DNA of 64,000 bases, from assembly GCA_009823505.1 (NCBI GenBank), contig VZQC01004719.1:343206-407205 (forward strand), given 5' to 3'. A program made the position numbers and the translations under genes. This document shows, one piece after another, positions 46,135 to 57,869 of this stretch. The notes under the pieces are model-generated. The model worked only from the letters and a program-made list of their open reading frames with translations. It made no database searches and was not told the DNA's origin. Position 1 is the first letter of the stretch. Every line of letters begins with the position of its first letter. Source of the DNA: Rhizomys pruinosus. Lineage: Eukaryota > Chordata > Mammalia > Rodentia > Spalacidae.

Positions 46135-47605
46135 TGATTATTTTATTTTTTTATTATTTTTTATTGATGCTTTGTGTATTTCATACATCATTTTCCAATT
46201 CAGTTCTGGCATATTTCCCTTTCCCTTCCCCCCACCCCACCCCATCCCAGATCATGCATTCTGCCATAACTGTCCTGCATCTTTCTCTCAGTTTTTTTTC
46301 CATTTTTTTAGCAATAAGTGATAATTTATGAGAACAAGCATCCTTCATGTAAAACCAACTTGCAAGCAGTTGTGCACAAACCCACACAGCCCATGGGTCC
46401 CACCATCCAGCAGGGGGGCTTGTATGTTCAATCAAGTTGATCAAATGAGTGTCCAGACTATATTGCTGTAGTTTCACCATTCACCCCAATCGCAGCCCTT
46501 ACATTCTACCATGCCCCTTCTTCTGCAGATTTTTCCCTAGGCTTAGAAAAGGGGCACAGGTGGATGAGAAGCAAAACAGTCTACTTTCTCTGGAGCTGTT
46601 GTCTTGGACTCTGGTCAATTCTGGCTGTTTCCTTTCATGGGCTGACAGTTTGTTCAGGAATAACCTTTCGATCCTACTAATGAAGCACAAGCAATTAGAT
46701 ATATAGGTATTTAAACAGTAGTAATTGTTATGGTAGGTTACTTTGGTATAGACACAGATGTTTGGATGGTATGTTAATCCATCCATATTCTGTAAACTAT
46801 TACAGGGTCTTACTGTGGCTTATAGCATCTCCTAACCATTAGAGGATGTAAGCTTGTGGCATAAGCTGTGGGTTATTCCTCCAAGGAGAGAACCAATAGC
46901 CAATTAAATTTGGGATATACAGGCATATGGTTGGCCTGTCTGAACATTGAAAGGAAGAAAAGCCTCAGATTGCTACAAACATCAAACCCCTCTGTGGATC
47001 CTACTTGTAACAACTATTTATAATGAGTCCTAATGAAACTTACCTTCTAGGTGCTGCAAAGGGCTTTAATATGAGAGACTTTCTTACCCCCCCCATAGAA
47101 CAACTGTAAATTGGAGACAACTATTATAGAGGTAATCTCTTATAAAACTGGTAAAACTGCCTTCTTTAATTGACTAATAGACATACGAACTGTGAAAAGG
47201 ATTATTCTCTATTCAGAACCAAATATAATACTAAAGTCTCCTTAAGCTATGCACTTAAGCAAAACATATTAATACAGGAGCTCTGACATCAGCAATGGAT
47301 TATTCTACCAAAGAGATGTTGGCCAGGGGATCCAAGCCCCCACAAAAAGTAAAGGCTCATTGCCTCTAAACTGGGATACCTGCAAGAAGAGAGGCAATAA
47401 GGCCCTGCTGTCAAAGACCTGATGTTAACATGGGAAAGATGTATTGAGACCACACATGCAAGTGTACAGATGGTCTGTGGAATACCAGAGAGTGTTACCA
47501 AAGGCCACTAAACCAATAAAGCAAATATGGGTCTCCTTGAGTCAAGCAAGACTCCTCCGTCAGCACCAGCTACATCTCACCTGCCTGGAAATACTGTGCT
47601 GATTA
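46135..47605 (-). mobile_element. Noncoding L1-like retroelement, 5'-inverted copy with L1 3' end
   Basis: The left end is an antisense L1 3' terminus (TTATTGATGCTTTGTGTATTTCATACATC) with poly(A) on the minus strand. The unit runs in reverse sense to about 46934 and then switches orientation: 46935-47605 matches 21455-22050 and the ATCAAACCCCTCTGTGGATCC block. The two parts are nearly contiguous in the parental unit, the expected result of twin priming. Confidence 0.72.
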
Positions 47606-47626
47606 TCTTAAATGGTGACATTTTAG

Positions 47627-47688
47627 AATATTTTATTTATTAACCAAACCTGGGTCCTCTTAACCACTGAGTCATCTCCCCAGTCCTG
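47627..47688 (-). mobile_element. Internally deleted mini-B2 (~60 bases) with TSD
   Basis: Only an AT-rich tail piece and CCTGGGTCCTCTTAACCACTGAGTC remain. It is flanked by AATGGTGACATTTTA (47611-47625) and AATGGTGGCATTTTA (47689-47703), so the deletion did not affect the ends. Confidence 0.75.
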
Positions 47689-47742
47689 AATGGTGGCATT
47701 TTAATGTTGTATTCCACATGTAATTTCTTTATGTTAAAATGC

Positions 47743-47769
<27 letters not shown>
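47743..47769. repeat. (AT)n microsatellite
   Basis: Alternating AT. Confidence 0.95.
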
Positions 47770-47773
<4 letters not shown>

Positions 47774-47863
47774 GTCTCACAAATTAAAACCTTTTTCTTA
47801 TTTAATGTTTTTCATAGGCTATGTTTGAGTATTAAAAAATGTTATTATTTATTGTCAGTATAA

Positions 47864-48640
47864 AAACACAACTCTCACCACAAAGGGGATAAGAAATATT
47901 TTGTTCCAGGTGCTGGAGAGATGGCTCACTGGTTAAGAGCACTGGCTGTTCTTGCAGAGGACCTGGGTTCAATTTCCAGTACTCACATCATGGCTGAAAA
48001 CTACCCATAACTAGTTCCAGAGGAATCTCACATGCTCTTCTGACTCCATGGGCATGGCATGACCCATGACACAGGTGCACTTACATACATGCAGACACTA
48101 CATACAATCATACCCTAAAAATAAAAAGAAATAGTTTATTCTGGGAGCCAAATATTAGTCACTATAGCCTGGGATCACAGATTCAGGTTACCATAAATTC
48201 CATGTTCCAATGTAATAATAGGGTCAGGCAGCTTTTATAGTAATAGAATAAAGACAAAAATCAAGAACCTTTTCAAATACATTGATGGAGACATTAGAGA
48301 GGTGGATTATAGATAAGTGGAGGGAACTCTGCTATAGACCTTAAATGCGATCGGACAGGCTTGTTAGCTCTTGGGTTGGTGGAAGCTCATGATCTATTAA
48401 TACATTCCGAAAGGATTTTATCTGTTAGTCAAAGAATGTTAAGTCAGAAACAAAAGGAGTGGCTATTTAAGGGCTAAAGATGGCCCAGGATGGTAATTAG
48501 GCTCTGGACCTGCAGCATTCCAAACTCTCAACAACCACAGAAGTTCTAATTAGCTGACCAGCCCTTGCAGAAGGTTTGGTTTGAATAAGCTGTTTTTTTT
48601 AATTTTCTGAGAAGTTTCATTCACAGGATATTAGTAAATC
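47864..48640 (+). repeat. Medium-reiterated LTR-like repeat, second copy
   Basis: Same family as the split copy 7838-8008 + 12138-12530. It contains TTTATTCTGGGAGCCAAATATTAGT and CTGGACCTGCAGCATTCCAAA. A B2 is inserted near its left end. Confidence 0.6.
47909..48125 (+). mobile_element. B2 SINE nested in the LTR-like repeat
   Basis: GTGCTGGAGAGATGGCTCACTGGTT head; flanks AAGAAATATTTTGTTC and AAGAAATAGTTTATTC form an imperfect TSD. Confidence 0.9.
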
Positions 48641-48756
48641 ATAGAAAGTTGAAGATTATTGAATAAAGATTAGATTTTGGGAGAATTAATCATCGTGAAA
48701 TTGATAAAGACATCAAAGGAGGGATTTTCTTAATAAAAGTTGTTCTTTTCTTTTAA

Positions 48757-48976
48757 AAAGATTTATTTTTTAAATTTATGTGTATTTGTGTACCTGCATG
48801 AGTTTATGTGCATGAAATGTATGCAAATGCCCATTAAGACCAGACAAGGGCATCAGATCTCCTCGAACTAGAGTTATAGGTGGTTGAGAGATAACCAGGT
48901 GGGTGCTGGGAACTAAACCTGTATCCCCTGAAAGAGCAATATCTGTTCTTAACTGCCGAGATATCTTTCCAGCACT
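48757..48976 (-). mobile_element. B3/B2-type SINE, diverged
   Basis: Reverse copy: TCCTCGAACTAGAGTTATAGGTGG and GGGTGCTGGGAACTAAACC. Confidence 0.8.
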
Positions 48977-49068
48977 ATACACTCTTGTTGTGGAATGATA
49001 ATTGTTATGGTGATAAAAGAAACATTTTTCCAATATTCAATTATTTCTTTAAAAATGTGTTTGTGTAG

Positions 49069-49156
49069 AAGCCAGCCTGGTCTACATAGCAAGTTCCAGG
49101 CCAGCTGTGGCTACATGGAGTCTTTGTCTCAAAAAAGACCAAAAAAAAAAAAAAAG
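49069..49156 (+). mobile_element. B1 SINE, 3' half
   Basis: GCCAGCCTGGTCTACATAGCAAGTTCCAGG then GTCTCAAAAAAGACC and an A-run. The 5' half is missing. Confidence 0.85.
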
Positions 49157-49159
49157 TAT

Positions 49160-49376
49160 TTGTGAGCACTGGAGACACAGCTCAGTGGGCAAAGTGCTTG
49201 CTGTGCAAGTATGAGGACCTGAGTTCCATCTTCAGGAGCCATGCTAAAAGCTGAACGTGGTAGCACACACTTGTGATCCCAGTGCTGGGAAGTTAAAGGC
49301 AAATCCTGTCCAGCCAGTCTAGGTGATCCCCACTTTACGGTGGTAGAAACTGTCTCAAAAAAAAAAAAAAAATGAA
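49160..49376 (+). mobile_element. B4-type SINE
   Basis: ID-like head (CTGGAGACACAGCTCAGTGGGCAAAGTGCTTGCTGTGCAAG) joined to a B1-like half (TGTGATCCCAGTGCTGGG...GTCTCAAAAA). Confidence 0.85.
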
Positions 49377-49755
49377 TGACTCCTGAAGAATGACATCCAA
49401 GGCTTATTTCTTGCCTTCCTATGCACCTGACAGGTGCACCTGCTCCCCACCCCAACCCTCCACAACATATTTGTGCTTGCTATCTGACAGACAATATGTG
49501 ATTATAATAGTTGTGGAAATATGTTAATTTGTATTTGAAAGATACTAGAATGATGCTTTATAAGTGATAAAAATCTAATCTGATTAAAATCTGTTAGACT
49601 TCTTTAAACTCAAGTGGTTACCTACAACCTAACTTGGAAACAAAAATGAGAAGAAAGGAGTGCCCCTGGGAACAATGTAATCTTAAATTTTGATTCTATC
49701 ACTGTTTTGTAACTTCTGCTTTTACATTTCCATTTAAGTCTTCTAGTTATACACT
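49377..49755. other. No gene or repeat recognised
   Basis: Nothing identifiable. Confidence 0.4.
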
Positions 49756-49983
49756 TTAAAATATTTTATTATTTTTATTTTTGTGTGTTTGAGTGCATTA
49801 TCTGCATGTATGTGAATGCACTTAAGTCATGCAATACCCACGGAGCTCAGAAGACAGCAGTGGATTCCCCTGGAACAAGAGTTACAGATGGTTGCTAGCC
49901 GCCATGTAGATCTTGGGAATCAAATGCAGGTCTTCTGTGAGAGCAGCCAGTGCTCTTGACCACTGAGCCATCTCTCCTGCCCC
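49756..49983 (-). mobile_element. B2/B3 SINE
   Basis: Reverse copy: CCTGGAACAAGAGTTACAGATGG and CACTGAGCCATCTCTCCTGCCCC. Short flank CTAGTTAT on both sides. Confidence 0.88.
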
Positions 49984-50244
49984 TAGTTATCCTCTTTTTA
50001 ATTGCTCCAGAATCCTCAATTTTACCTTGTTTATTCTGGTTATGTTTTCAGTTCCCTTGTTCCTCATCCACTCTATTACTTGGACAATACGAGTCTTTTT
50101 CTAAATGTAAATTATAGGCTCAAACTAAAAGTGTGAATTTTATATGTACAACCAATGTTAGGATACTTATGAATTGATTTTTTTCTCTATTGATCCCTTT
50201 TCAAGACCTTTACAAATTTACATAGATTTTAAAATCTATTCTGT

Positions 50245-51358
50245 CATCAAACTCAAAAGCTTCTGTACATCAAAAGAAACAATCAGGGACGTGAAGAGAA
50301 ATCCCACAGAGTGGGAGGAAACCTTCACTGCAGATACATCTGACAAAGCATTGATTTCCAGAATATATAAACTACTCAAAAAACAAAGAAAAAAGAAAAC
50401 AAATGACCCACTCAATAGATGGAGCAAAGAACTGAACAGAGACTTCACAAGTGAGGAATTAGAGATGTCTGAGAAACACCTCAAGAACTGTTCAACATCA
50501 CTAATCATTAAGGAAATGCAAATGAAAACCACTTTAAGATATCATCTTACTCCAATAAGACTGGCTAGGATCAAGAAAACAAATGATACCAAGTGCTGGA
50601 GAGGTTGTGGGGAAAGGGGAACACTCATCCACTGCTGGTGGGAATGTAAACTCGTACAGCCACTATGGAAAGCAGTGTGGAGAACCCTTGGAAGACTTGG
50701 AATGAACTTGCCACCCGACCCAGCCATACCACTCCTGGGCATGTACCCTCAAGACTTACGCCACCACAGAGATACATGCACGGCCATGTTTATTGCAGCT
50801 CTCTTCACAATAGCAAGGAGCTGGAACCAACCTAAATGCCCCTCAACTGACGAGTGGATAGAGAAAATGTGGTACATCTACACAATGGAGTTCTATGCAG
50901 CAGTAAAGAAAGACGACATCACGAGCTTTGCAGGAAAATGGCTGGAGCTAGAGGACATCATGCTGAGTGAAGTAACACAGTCCCAGAAAAACAAACGATG
51001 AATGGTATCCCTCATCTGTGGATGCTAGTGCCAATTACCCAGTTGTAAGTATTTCTTGTGTAGGGCCCCCTGAGCTTTTGTACAAAGCAGTTGGGCGTAA
51101 TGCATTTTGGGAACAACAACAACAATAACAACAACAGAAAAGACTGCATCAAAGAACTGACTGAAACAGTGAACTTCTGCTCAAAACAGTCAACTTCCCC
51201 ATGGAAAATATTGAGAAAGACTAAGAGATGAAAAGCATGCTTGGCAGAATTCATGAGCTCTGGCGGGGTGGGGGAATGGGCGGGAACACGGGTCTAGATT
51301 TGTTAAAAATAAATAAATAAATTTATGTGAAAAAAAAGACGCAGTGTATTAAATAAAA
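50245..51358 (+). mobile_element. LINE-1, 5'-truncated, exact 14-bp TSD
   Basis: AAAATCTATTCTGT occurs at 50231-50244 and 51359-51372. The insert holds the C-terminal ~250 codons of ORF2, a ~300-bp 3' UTR and an AAATAAATAAATAAATT...AAAAAAAG tail. It is less diverged than the 18226-20905 copy. Confidence 0.96.
50246..51001 (+). pseudogene. L1 ORF2 C-terminal segment, frame still open
   Basis: This is the C-terminal part of the L1 reverse transcriptase protein, read without a stop for about 250 codons from the truncation point to the natural ORF2 end. It keeps the complete Cys/His knuckle [18 protein letters not shown] (C-X3-C-X7-H-X4-C), then the segment [20 protein letters not shown] and [21 protein letters not shown]. 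The open frame extends left to an ATG at 50174, but those 24 codons are host flank. Without endonuclease and polymerase domains it has no activity of its own. The intact frame reflects young age, not selection. Confidence 0.92.
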
Positions 51359-51372
51359 AAAATCTATTCTGT

Positions 51373-53229
51373 ACTTGAATGTTGGAAGAAGTCTGCTCAT
51401 TATTTTCTACAGCTGAGTATTTATATATTGAAAATGATAGGAGTTTAAAGTTTACATGATACTAGGAAGCTGTTGATTGATAGTCAAACCATTTCTTAAG
51501 ATAGAGAATTTCAACCAGAAGAAATTTTGTCTCCTTGGGGATACTTGACAATGTCTAGAGATATTTGTTGATTGGTGTGAACAGAAAGTGCTCCTGCTGT
51601 CCAGTAGGCAGAAGGGCTAAGCATCATTCAGTGCACAGCATAGCCCTATAACAAAGAATTATCTAGCTCCAAATATTAGCATAGCTGAGAAACCTAGTCT
51701 TAAAATAATTCCATGAAAAACACAGTACATTGTTGAATTTTTAATGTTTTCTTGAAAGCCATGGTATTATAATTTTTATCTAGGGGAAAGATAATTTAAA
51801 ATCATTTATGCTTTGGGCCTTTTTTCCTTTCCACATTAATGTATTGCTTCTAAAGCTTTAAATTGAGTAGATTAAGTGATTTCCTTTCAAAATGTTCAAC
51901 TACCTGTAACCACGAGTGCTGCTCTTAAATGCAAGAGCAAGCTCTCTTTTCAGCAAGTTATGCCAGATTCTGTTATGAAGAAAATGAATACCCTGCAGAT
52001 AAAATATGTTCTCATTTCAAAATAAATTACACATTTAAAAGCTGCTGCAGCAATTTTCTAAATACGTTTCTTTAGAACAAATCAAAATTCTATTTCTGTG
52101 TTTTCTACTAATACCCAGGGCTGACTTGTACATCTGGGAATGTGAATATATATGTTTTCCAGGCTGCAATGTCTATAGGAAGGCTGATATATACCTCTGT
52201 TAATGCCTTTCAAGGAATATATGACATTGTGTAAGATTCTTACTCATATCTGTACTTTTGTAAGGAAAACATTTTATTGTTGAATATATTCAAATATATT
52301 GTTTTGTCATATATTCAAATATACATTGTGATATCATATATTCAAATATGTATTGTTATATCTGATTATTTGTTTCTGTTTATGAAATTGAAAAGAACAA
52401 TAAAGTTTTCTTTTCTAGAAGGCTGTTTCATCTGCTGAAATTTTGGATTATATTCTTAGCATTCCAGATATGCCCCACAATGAATCTAGCACTGGAGTTT
52501 TCAAAATACTGTGTGCTGTTTCCCATAGCTGGTGGTAAATTTTTCCTTTCATTCTAGGTCTGGTACATTGTCTGGGATAAGTAAAGCATTGGTGTTTAGT
52601 GACCTGAATACCAATGTGGTAGCTTCTAAAATGGAGGGAAGTGCTATGTTCATAGCTGACATTTTTGGAATGAAAAGGTTGAACCTGTTTGAACCTAGCC
52701 TCAGCCTGCTAGCGGCACATTCTGCCACTGAGCTATGCAACTAGGTGTTATTGCAAGCCCAGTTTGTTGTTTTGTTTGGTGTGTGCAGGTGCACATCTTA
52801 ATTCAGAACTGCTTTAGCAGTTTCCCATCTGAGTTATTGATGCTCTTTGTCCCTATCTATGCTCTTGTGAGTTCTTGAAAGACTCTCACTGTGTCCCCAT
52901 AGGCACCCATATCTCTACCTATGTGACTATGTGCAGTGGCTACACCTGAGGATACAGGGTCCATATGATTGACAGAGGGCAGAGTCCATCCTCCATTCCA
53001 GAGAACAGTTCAGGAATCCTTAAGTAAACCTGGAGTGCTCAGAGTATTTTGTGGGGCTAGTTATTAGTTCGGGGTATTTAACCTAATGAACTGAGAACAG
53101 AGAATTCTTTCTTGTCTTCATTATATGGGAACCAGCGAGCAAGCGTCCTGCTGCCTTTGCTGCTGCAGTCATCTTGTGCAGAGGAAGCCTTTCTAATAAT
53201 AGAATTGAGCAGAGCCCAGGGAAGAGGTC
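51373..53229. other. Unique stretch, no gene recognised
   Basis: AT-rich. ATATTCAAATAT-type short repeats lie at 52285-52355. Open frames at 52532-52744 on both strands show no recognisable domain. Confidence 0.45.
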
Positions 53230-53236
53230 AGCAGCA

Positions 53237-53274
<38 letters not shown>

Positions 53275-53380
53275 AGAAGAAGAAGAAGAAGAAGAAGAAG
53301 AAGAAGAAGAAGAAGAAGAAGAAGAAGAAGAAGAGGAGGAGGAGGAGGAGGAGGAGGAGGAGGAGGAGGAGGAGGAGGAG
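53230..53380. repeat. Compound trinucleotide repeat (AGC)n-(AGA)n-(GGA)n
   Basis: AGC units to about 53269 with one GGA interruption, AAG/AGA units to about 53332, then GGA units to 53380. Purine-only on the plus strand over the last ~110 bases. All frames stay open through it, which creates long artificial ORFs on both strands. Confidence 0.97.
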
Positions 53381-53869
53381 AAACCAGAAATCTGCACCCA
53401 CATGGCAGCTGGAACTCTCCTGCTTTTTGATGTGCATTGTAGACTATGTGAGAACATGTCGGTGTATTTTTAAGCCTGCTGCAGCAATGCTTTGTATTTA
53501 AAATGAAATAGGTAACAGAGTGGTAGAAATTCCCAATCTAATTTTCTTTTGAAAGATTATTCCTATGTGTTGGCTTTGGTCTCTTTCAGTTTGCAATTAC
53601 CCACCCACTGTATATTGAGCTCTTTCTTCTCACCGGTTGAACCTCAATCAGTCTCTTCAGACTGGCTCTTCCACTTTGAGGCCTGCTGACAGTTGTCTGT
53701 TAGTTCTTCATTTTCTCCGAGTTACTTAACAAGACTCCTTTGAAACAGTGCCGGTTGTTAAGGCTGTAATACAGCTTTTCCATTTTTTATTCTTTCTGGT
53801 CCCTGATGTTGGGAGATATAGATAACCAGAGGGATATCAGTGCCTAGGATCTCAGACCCAAGATGGCCT

Positions 53870-54260
53870 GCTTTCAAATGTTGGCATCACTAAGTGGCTT
53901 GTGGTAAGTGAGGTATTTAACTACAGTCAATCTCAGGTTCATTGTTAGGGTCTGGGGCAGCAATAATGACCAATAGGCAAACAGTTGCCCAGAGGTTTGT
54001 TGTTTTTAATTTGGCTGCAATAAAAATCATATTTATTGGATTGTAAGTAGCATAATAGCAACCGAATAGCTGGTTCAGAGACTATAAGACTCACAAAACC
54101 TAAAATATTTGTTCCTTGTCTCTTTATCAAGAATAGCTGCTGACTCCCAATTCAGAGGGTAGGGCTAATAACAAGCTCATAGGACTGTGGGGAGATTTAA
54201 ATGAGATCATATGCATAGGTAGCTAGCAAACAAAGCAGCTTCTAGAAAGCATGTTTGTGA
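53870..54260 (+). mobile_element. Probable MIR, possibly interrupted
   Basis: ACTAAGTGGCTTGTGGTAAGTGAGGTATTTAACTAC fits the MIR core. GGGGAGATTTAAATGAGATCATATGCATAGGTAGC at 54190-54225 fits its 3' block. About 180 bases of other sequence lie between them. Confidence 0.5.
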
Positions 54261-55073
54261 ATGCTAATGACAGTGATGCTGAAGCAGAGGTCAGCATGCA
54301 CAGGTCAGAAACCACTGGAACTAACATCCTCCTTGCTTGACGGAAGGTGAAGAAAGTGATCACTAAGAGGTTGTGATGTGGTTTCATTGAAGAATATTTA
54401 TTAGCAGGGTGAAGAAAACAATATTTATTTCTGGATTATGTCCCCCAGGTGAAGTGTAAATATAAATTAAGGCTGATGCACTTGTGGAACCCCATGCAGA
54501 CAGAGATATTCTAAGTCTTATCTTTCAAGCTGAGGAAATAAATGTTACTTTGAAAATCATAATTCATTGCTATCGTTAATTCAATAATAACTGTTGTGTA
54601 TGGTGCTGCATTGGAGGAGAGTATGGCACCGGTGTTTGGCCAGACAGTGATACAATTAATAGAACTCCCATTTCCCATAAGAGCTTTATTTGTCATGTCA
54701 AAGTTACTCTGGTCTGGTACAACACAGATGGTGTTGTGACAGCACAAAATGATGAGTGCCACATTGTTCTCCTAATCACTTCTCTGCACAATTCATCTTG
54801 TTTTGCAGCCTTGGATCTCTGCGACATCCTGATTTGAAGATAGCAGGCATCTAGTAGGAAAAGTCAAAGAAGATTCTGTTTCTTTTGTTCTTTTTCTAAT
54901 AGTAATATGAGTCCAGAAATATTAAAGCATAACAGAGATAATAATAAGATAAACAATCATCAGCTTTGTCACAGAAGTGATAAGTATTTTTTTCAGAGTA
55001 GAATGTGCTATAGCTTTATATTGAACTAAAAGTGAGCTTATCTCTGTGACATGGTATTGGGTATGATATTAAA
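54261..55073. other. No gene recognised
   Basis: An 83-codon minus-strand frame (54511-54762) has no recognisable motif. Confidence 0.4.
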
Positions 55074-55106
55074 GGAGAACTGGTATTAAAGGAGAGGAGA
55101 ACTGGG

Positions 55107-55240
55107 CCTTTAATCCCAGCATTCAGGAGGCAGAAGCAGGCAGATCTCTGTGAATTCAAGGCCAGCCTGGTCTACATAGAGAGCTCCAGGCCAGCTGGGA
55201 CTAAAGGGAGACCCTGTCCTAAAAAAAAGACCAAAAAAAA
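55107..55240 (+). mobile_element. B1 SINE, slightly 5'-truncated
   Basis: GGGCCTTTAATCCCAGCATTCAGGAGGC...GAGACCCTGTCC. It lies in a short GGAGAACTGG repeat context: that motif occurs at 55075, 55098 and 55242. Confidence 0.9.
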
Positions 55241-55304
55241 GGGAGAACTGGTACTAAAAATGGACACAGTTAAATTGGGGTTCTTATTTATTCTTGTTAA
55301 TATG

Positions 55305-55425
55305 TGTGTGCACATGTGCATGCCATGATGTGTATGTGTAAGTGTGCATGATGTGTGGGGAGGTCAGAAGTCAAATCTTTGGAGTGAACTGTCTCCTTCT
55401 ACCTCTGTGTGGATTCCTGTCAACA
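55305..55425 (-). mobile_element. B3-type SINE fragment
   Basis: TGTGTGTGCACATGTGCATGCC then GGGGAGGTCAGAAGTCAAATC and CTGTCTCCTTCTACC. The head is missing. Confidence 0.6.
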
Positions 55426-55817
55426 GAGAAAATGAATAGTTCATGTAAGGAGAAATCTCAGACTCAAAAATGACATTATAGTAACATACTGTTTTAAAGG
55501 ACTGATTCAAACTGATGAAAGTTTATGGACAAAATGAAATTACATTCAAATTTACAATGGTCTGAAATTCTTTCCATGACTTTACACTTTTTCATATTTC
55601 TGTAATTTTTGCTTCTGTAGATAATGATGTAAATGTCACATGAAGTTTCCTCCATCCTAAAATCTTTACTGAACATTGTTCTGACAATGATGGTGATAAA
55701 ATCAAGTAATTTTCTCAACTTTTATAATCTATATAACTCTAAGGAAGCATTCAGAATATACAAAAACCTTCACTTTCAGATTAGTTACATCCTTAAAAAT
55801 TTAAAATAATATTTAAG

Positions 55818-55950
55818 GGGCTGGAGAGATGGCTCAGCAGTTAAGAGCTCTGACTGCTCTTCCAGAGGACCCAGGTTCAATTCCCAGCACCCACATGGTG
55901 GCTAAGAACCACCTTTAAGCCAGGTGTGGTGGTGCACACCTAAAAAAAAC
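55818..55950 (+). mobile_element. Chimeric SINE: B2 head joined to B1 start, 3'-short
   Basis: GGGGCTGGAGAGATGGCTCAGCAG...CCCACATGGTGGCTAAGAACCACCTTTAA passes into GCCAGGTGTGGTGGTGCACACCT and then an A-rich tail. The junction is nearly the same as at 14774, but the B1 part is only ~25 bases. Confidence 0.8.
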
Positions 55951-57477
55951 AAACCAAACCAAAATAAAATAATAATATGTTAGAATGACAATGGGTAACA
56001 GAATCATACTGATAAGAATAATAACACTCACAAACTTTTGCCAGGTTGTCAATATTGGGGTTGATAATAATTATCCCGAGCTATAGATTAGAACCATGAT
56101 CCGGACAGCTTTTAAACTGCCTTTAATGAAAGTAGAAAAATCTTAAGGTCATTATAAACCTTTGAAAGTGGCTTCCGGTTTTCTGTCCTTAAGCATATTT
56201 GCATCAGGTTTCCTTCTGAGTCATTGAGGACTTTTCAGTTAGACCCCACTCCCATAATTCCCAATTCATCACTTTCCCCCCAGAGAGCCTGTTCTGGTAC
56301 AGCATTTGGATGTTAGTAAATGTGGTTAGTGACTGTTGTTTTAAATCTTTTTCTTTCTCCAGTTAATAAAAAAAGAAAATGAAAATCACATGCTCTTTAG
56401 GGTTAAACTCTGATCTCATAAAAATACTTTTGTTTTGCTTTTGTCTTCAACAACAAAAATTGTAGCATTTTCTATTTTGAAACAATAGCTTCAGGCTCTT
56501 GAAGATATTAAACACATTTCTGAGATGTGCCAGGAGAACAAGCCGCTACAATCATCCATCTGAGCATGACCAGTGTCAAGAAGTAATGTTTTCCATCTCA
56601 CACCTTATTTGGATTGGCTGAATACCTCCTTTCTTCACTGTGAGTACACTTCAGTGAGGAAAATGACTCACCCATTTGTTACCATTGTTTTTATACAACA
56701 TGCTAAGAAATTTTTATACAGTTATATGAAATAGAAATATAATGAAAGGTTACACCAGGTTTTCAGTGCCGAAACAACGATAATGTGGACCACCCTCTGG
56801 ACCTTGAGTGTCACACTATTGGGACTAACATCCAGACAGCCTGTTTTTGTTTGTTTTAATTGTACAACAGAATTTTTCCTTGTTAGAAAGAGAAATGATA
56901 CTCTGTGAAGATTAATCCTTGTACATGTTTTTCGTGCTCACAACAAAAGAAAAATATTACTCCCTTCAGCACATTTTCAGTAATAAACACACAGAAAGAC
57001 ACCATGCACCCTTATATGACACATAGAAAAACTTATTTGCATTCTTTTTATATGCATGATCTTATTTATTGCCAATAGAAATGTGCTTGCAGTGTTGTAG
57101 CAACTGCTCTGCCACATGTGGTATGTGGTATGGATGTGCAGGTAGATCTGCGGGCTGCGCCGCCTGAAAGAGTGCATTATGACTGTTCTTTGGGTGGAAA
57201 CGATAATCAGAACAGAGTCCTTGGATCTGGGGATGGGATGGTGTGCTGACGAGCATAGAAGACCCTTTCCTTCAAGCTCTTGATTGAATGTGATTGAGAA
57301 ATAAGCTTTTGTCTTATTGATTTTATTTATTTATTTATCTCTCTTAGAGGCAATCAGCTTTACTCTAATTAATATAAACACATATCCTAAAAAATTACAT
57401 CCATAGCAATGGATCTGGCTGTATGTATATCCAGAATCATTAAAAGAATTGCTTAAGATGTTTAAGCCTAAGCTATT
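55951..57477. other. Unique stretch, no gene recognised
   Basis: No SINE or L1 signature seen. Short minus-strand frames near 56977-57256 have no recognisable domain. Confidence 0.45.
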
Positions 57478-57572
57478 AAATATGTAAAATATGAATGATA
57501 ACACCTGCTTAACATGGCTGTGGCAAGGATTAAATGCTAGTAATCATGTGAAACACTTTGGAAAAGCTTAAA
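57478..57572 (+). mobile_element. MIR 3' part, old
   Basis: GTAAAATATGAATGATAACACCTGCTTAACATGGCTGTGGCAAGGATTAAATG matches the MIR 3' block. Confidence 0.75.
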
Positions 57573-57869
57573 ATCTTGTGAATAAATACTCAAAAATATT
57601 TTAACAGCTAAATGTACTGTATTTAGTATTTTATTACTTTGGAAAAAAATTGATCATTAATTTATTACTGAGACAAAGAGAGATTATATTTAATTAGGTA
57701 AGGTTCCAAATAAGTTTATTACTCCATTAACCTGTATGATGCTTGGATACATGACTCTAGAGGTGTCAAATAGATACAGCCTCAATCTGTTCATTGTCTC
57801 ATTAGTGATTATGGTTTCCTTGTATTTTTCAACTGCATTATATTCTTCATATGATATATATATATATTT

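Noticed and set aside
53083..53501. Long frames with Ser, Gln/Lys/Arg, Ala/Glu or Leu/Phe runs on both strands
   Set aside because: Trinucleotide repeats without stops open every frame; no non-repetitive conserved sequence and no splice context.
54511..54762. 83-codon minus-strand frame with ordinary-looking composition
   Set aside because: No motif recognised, no neighbouring exon signals, length within chance for this much sequence.
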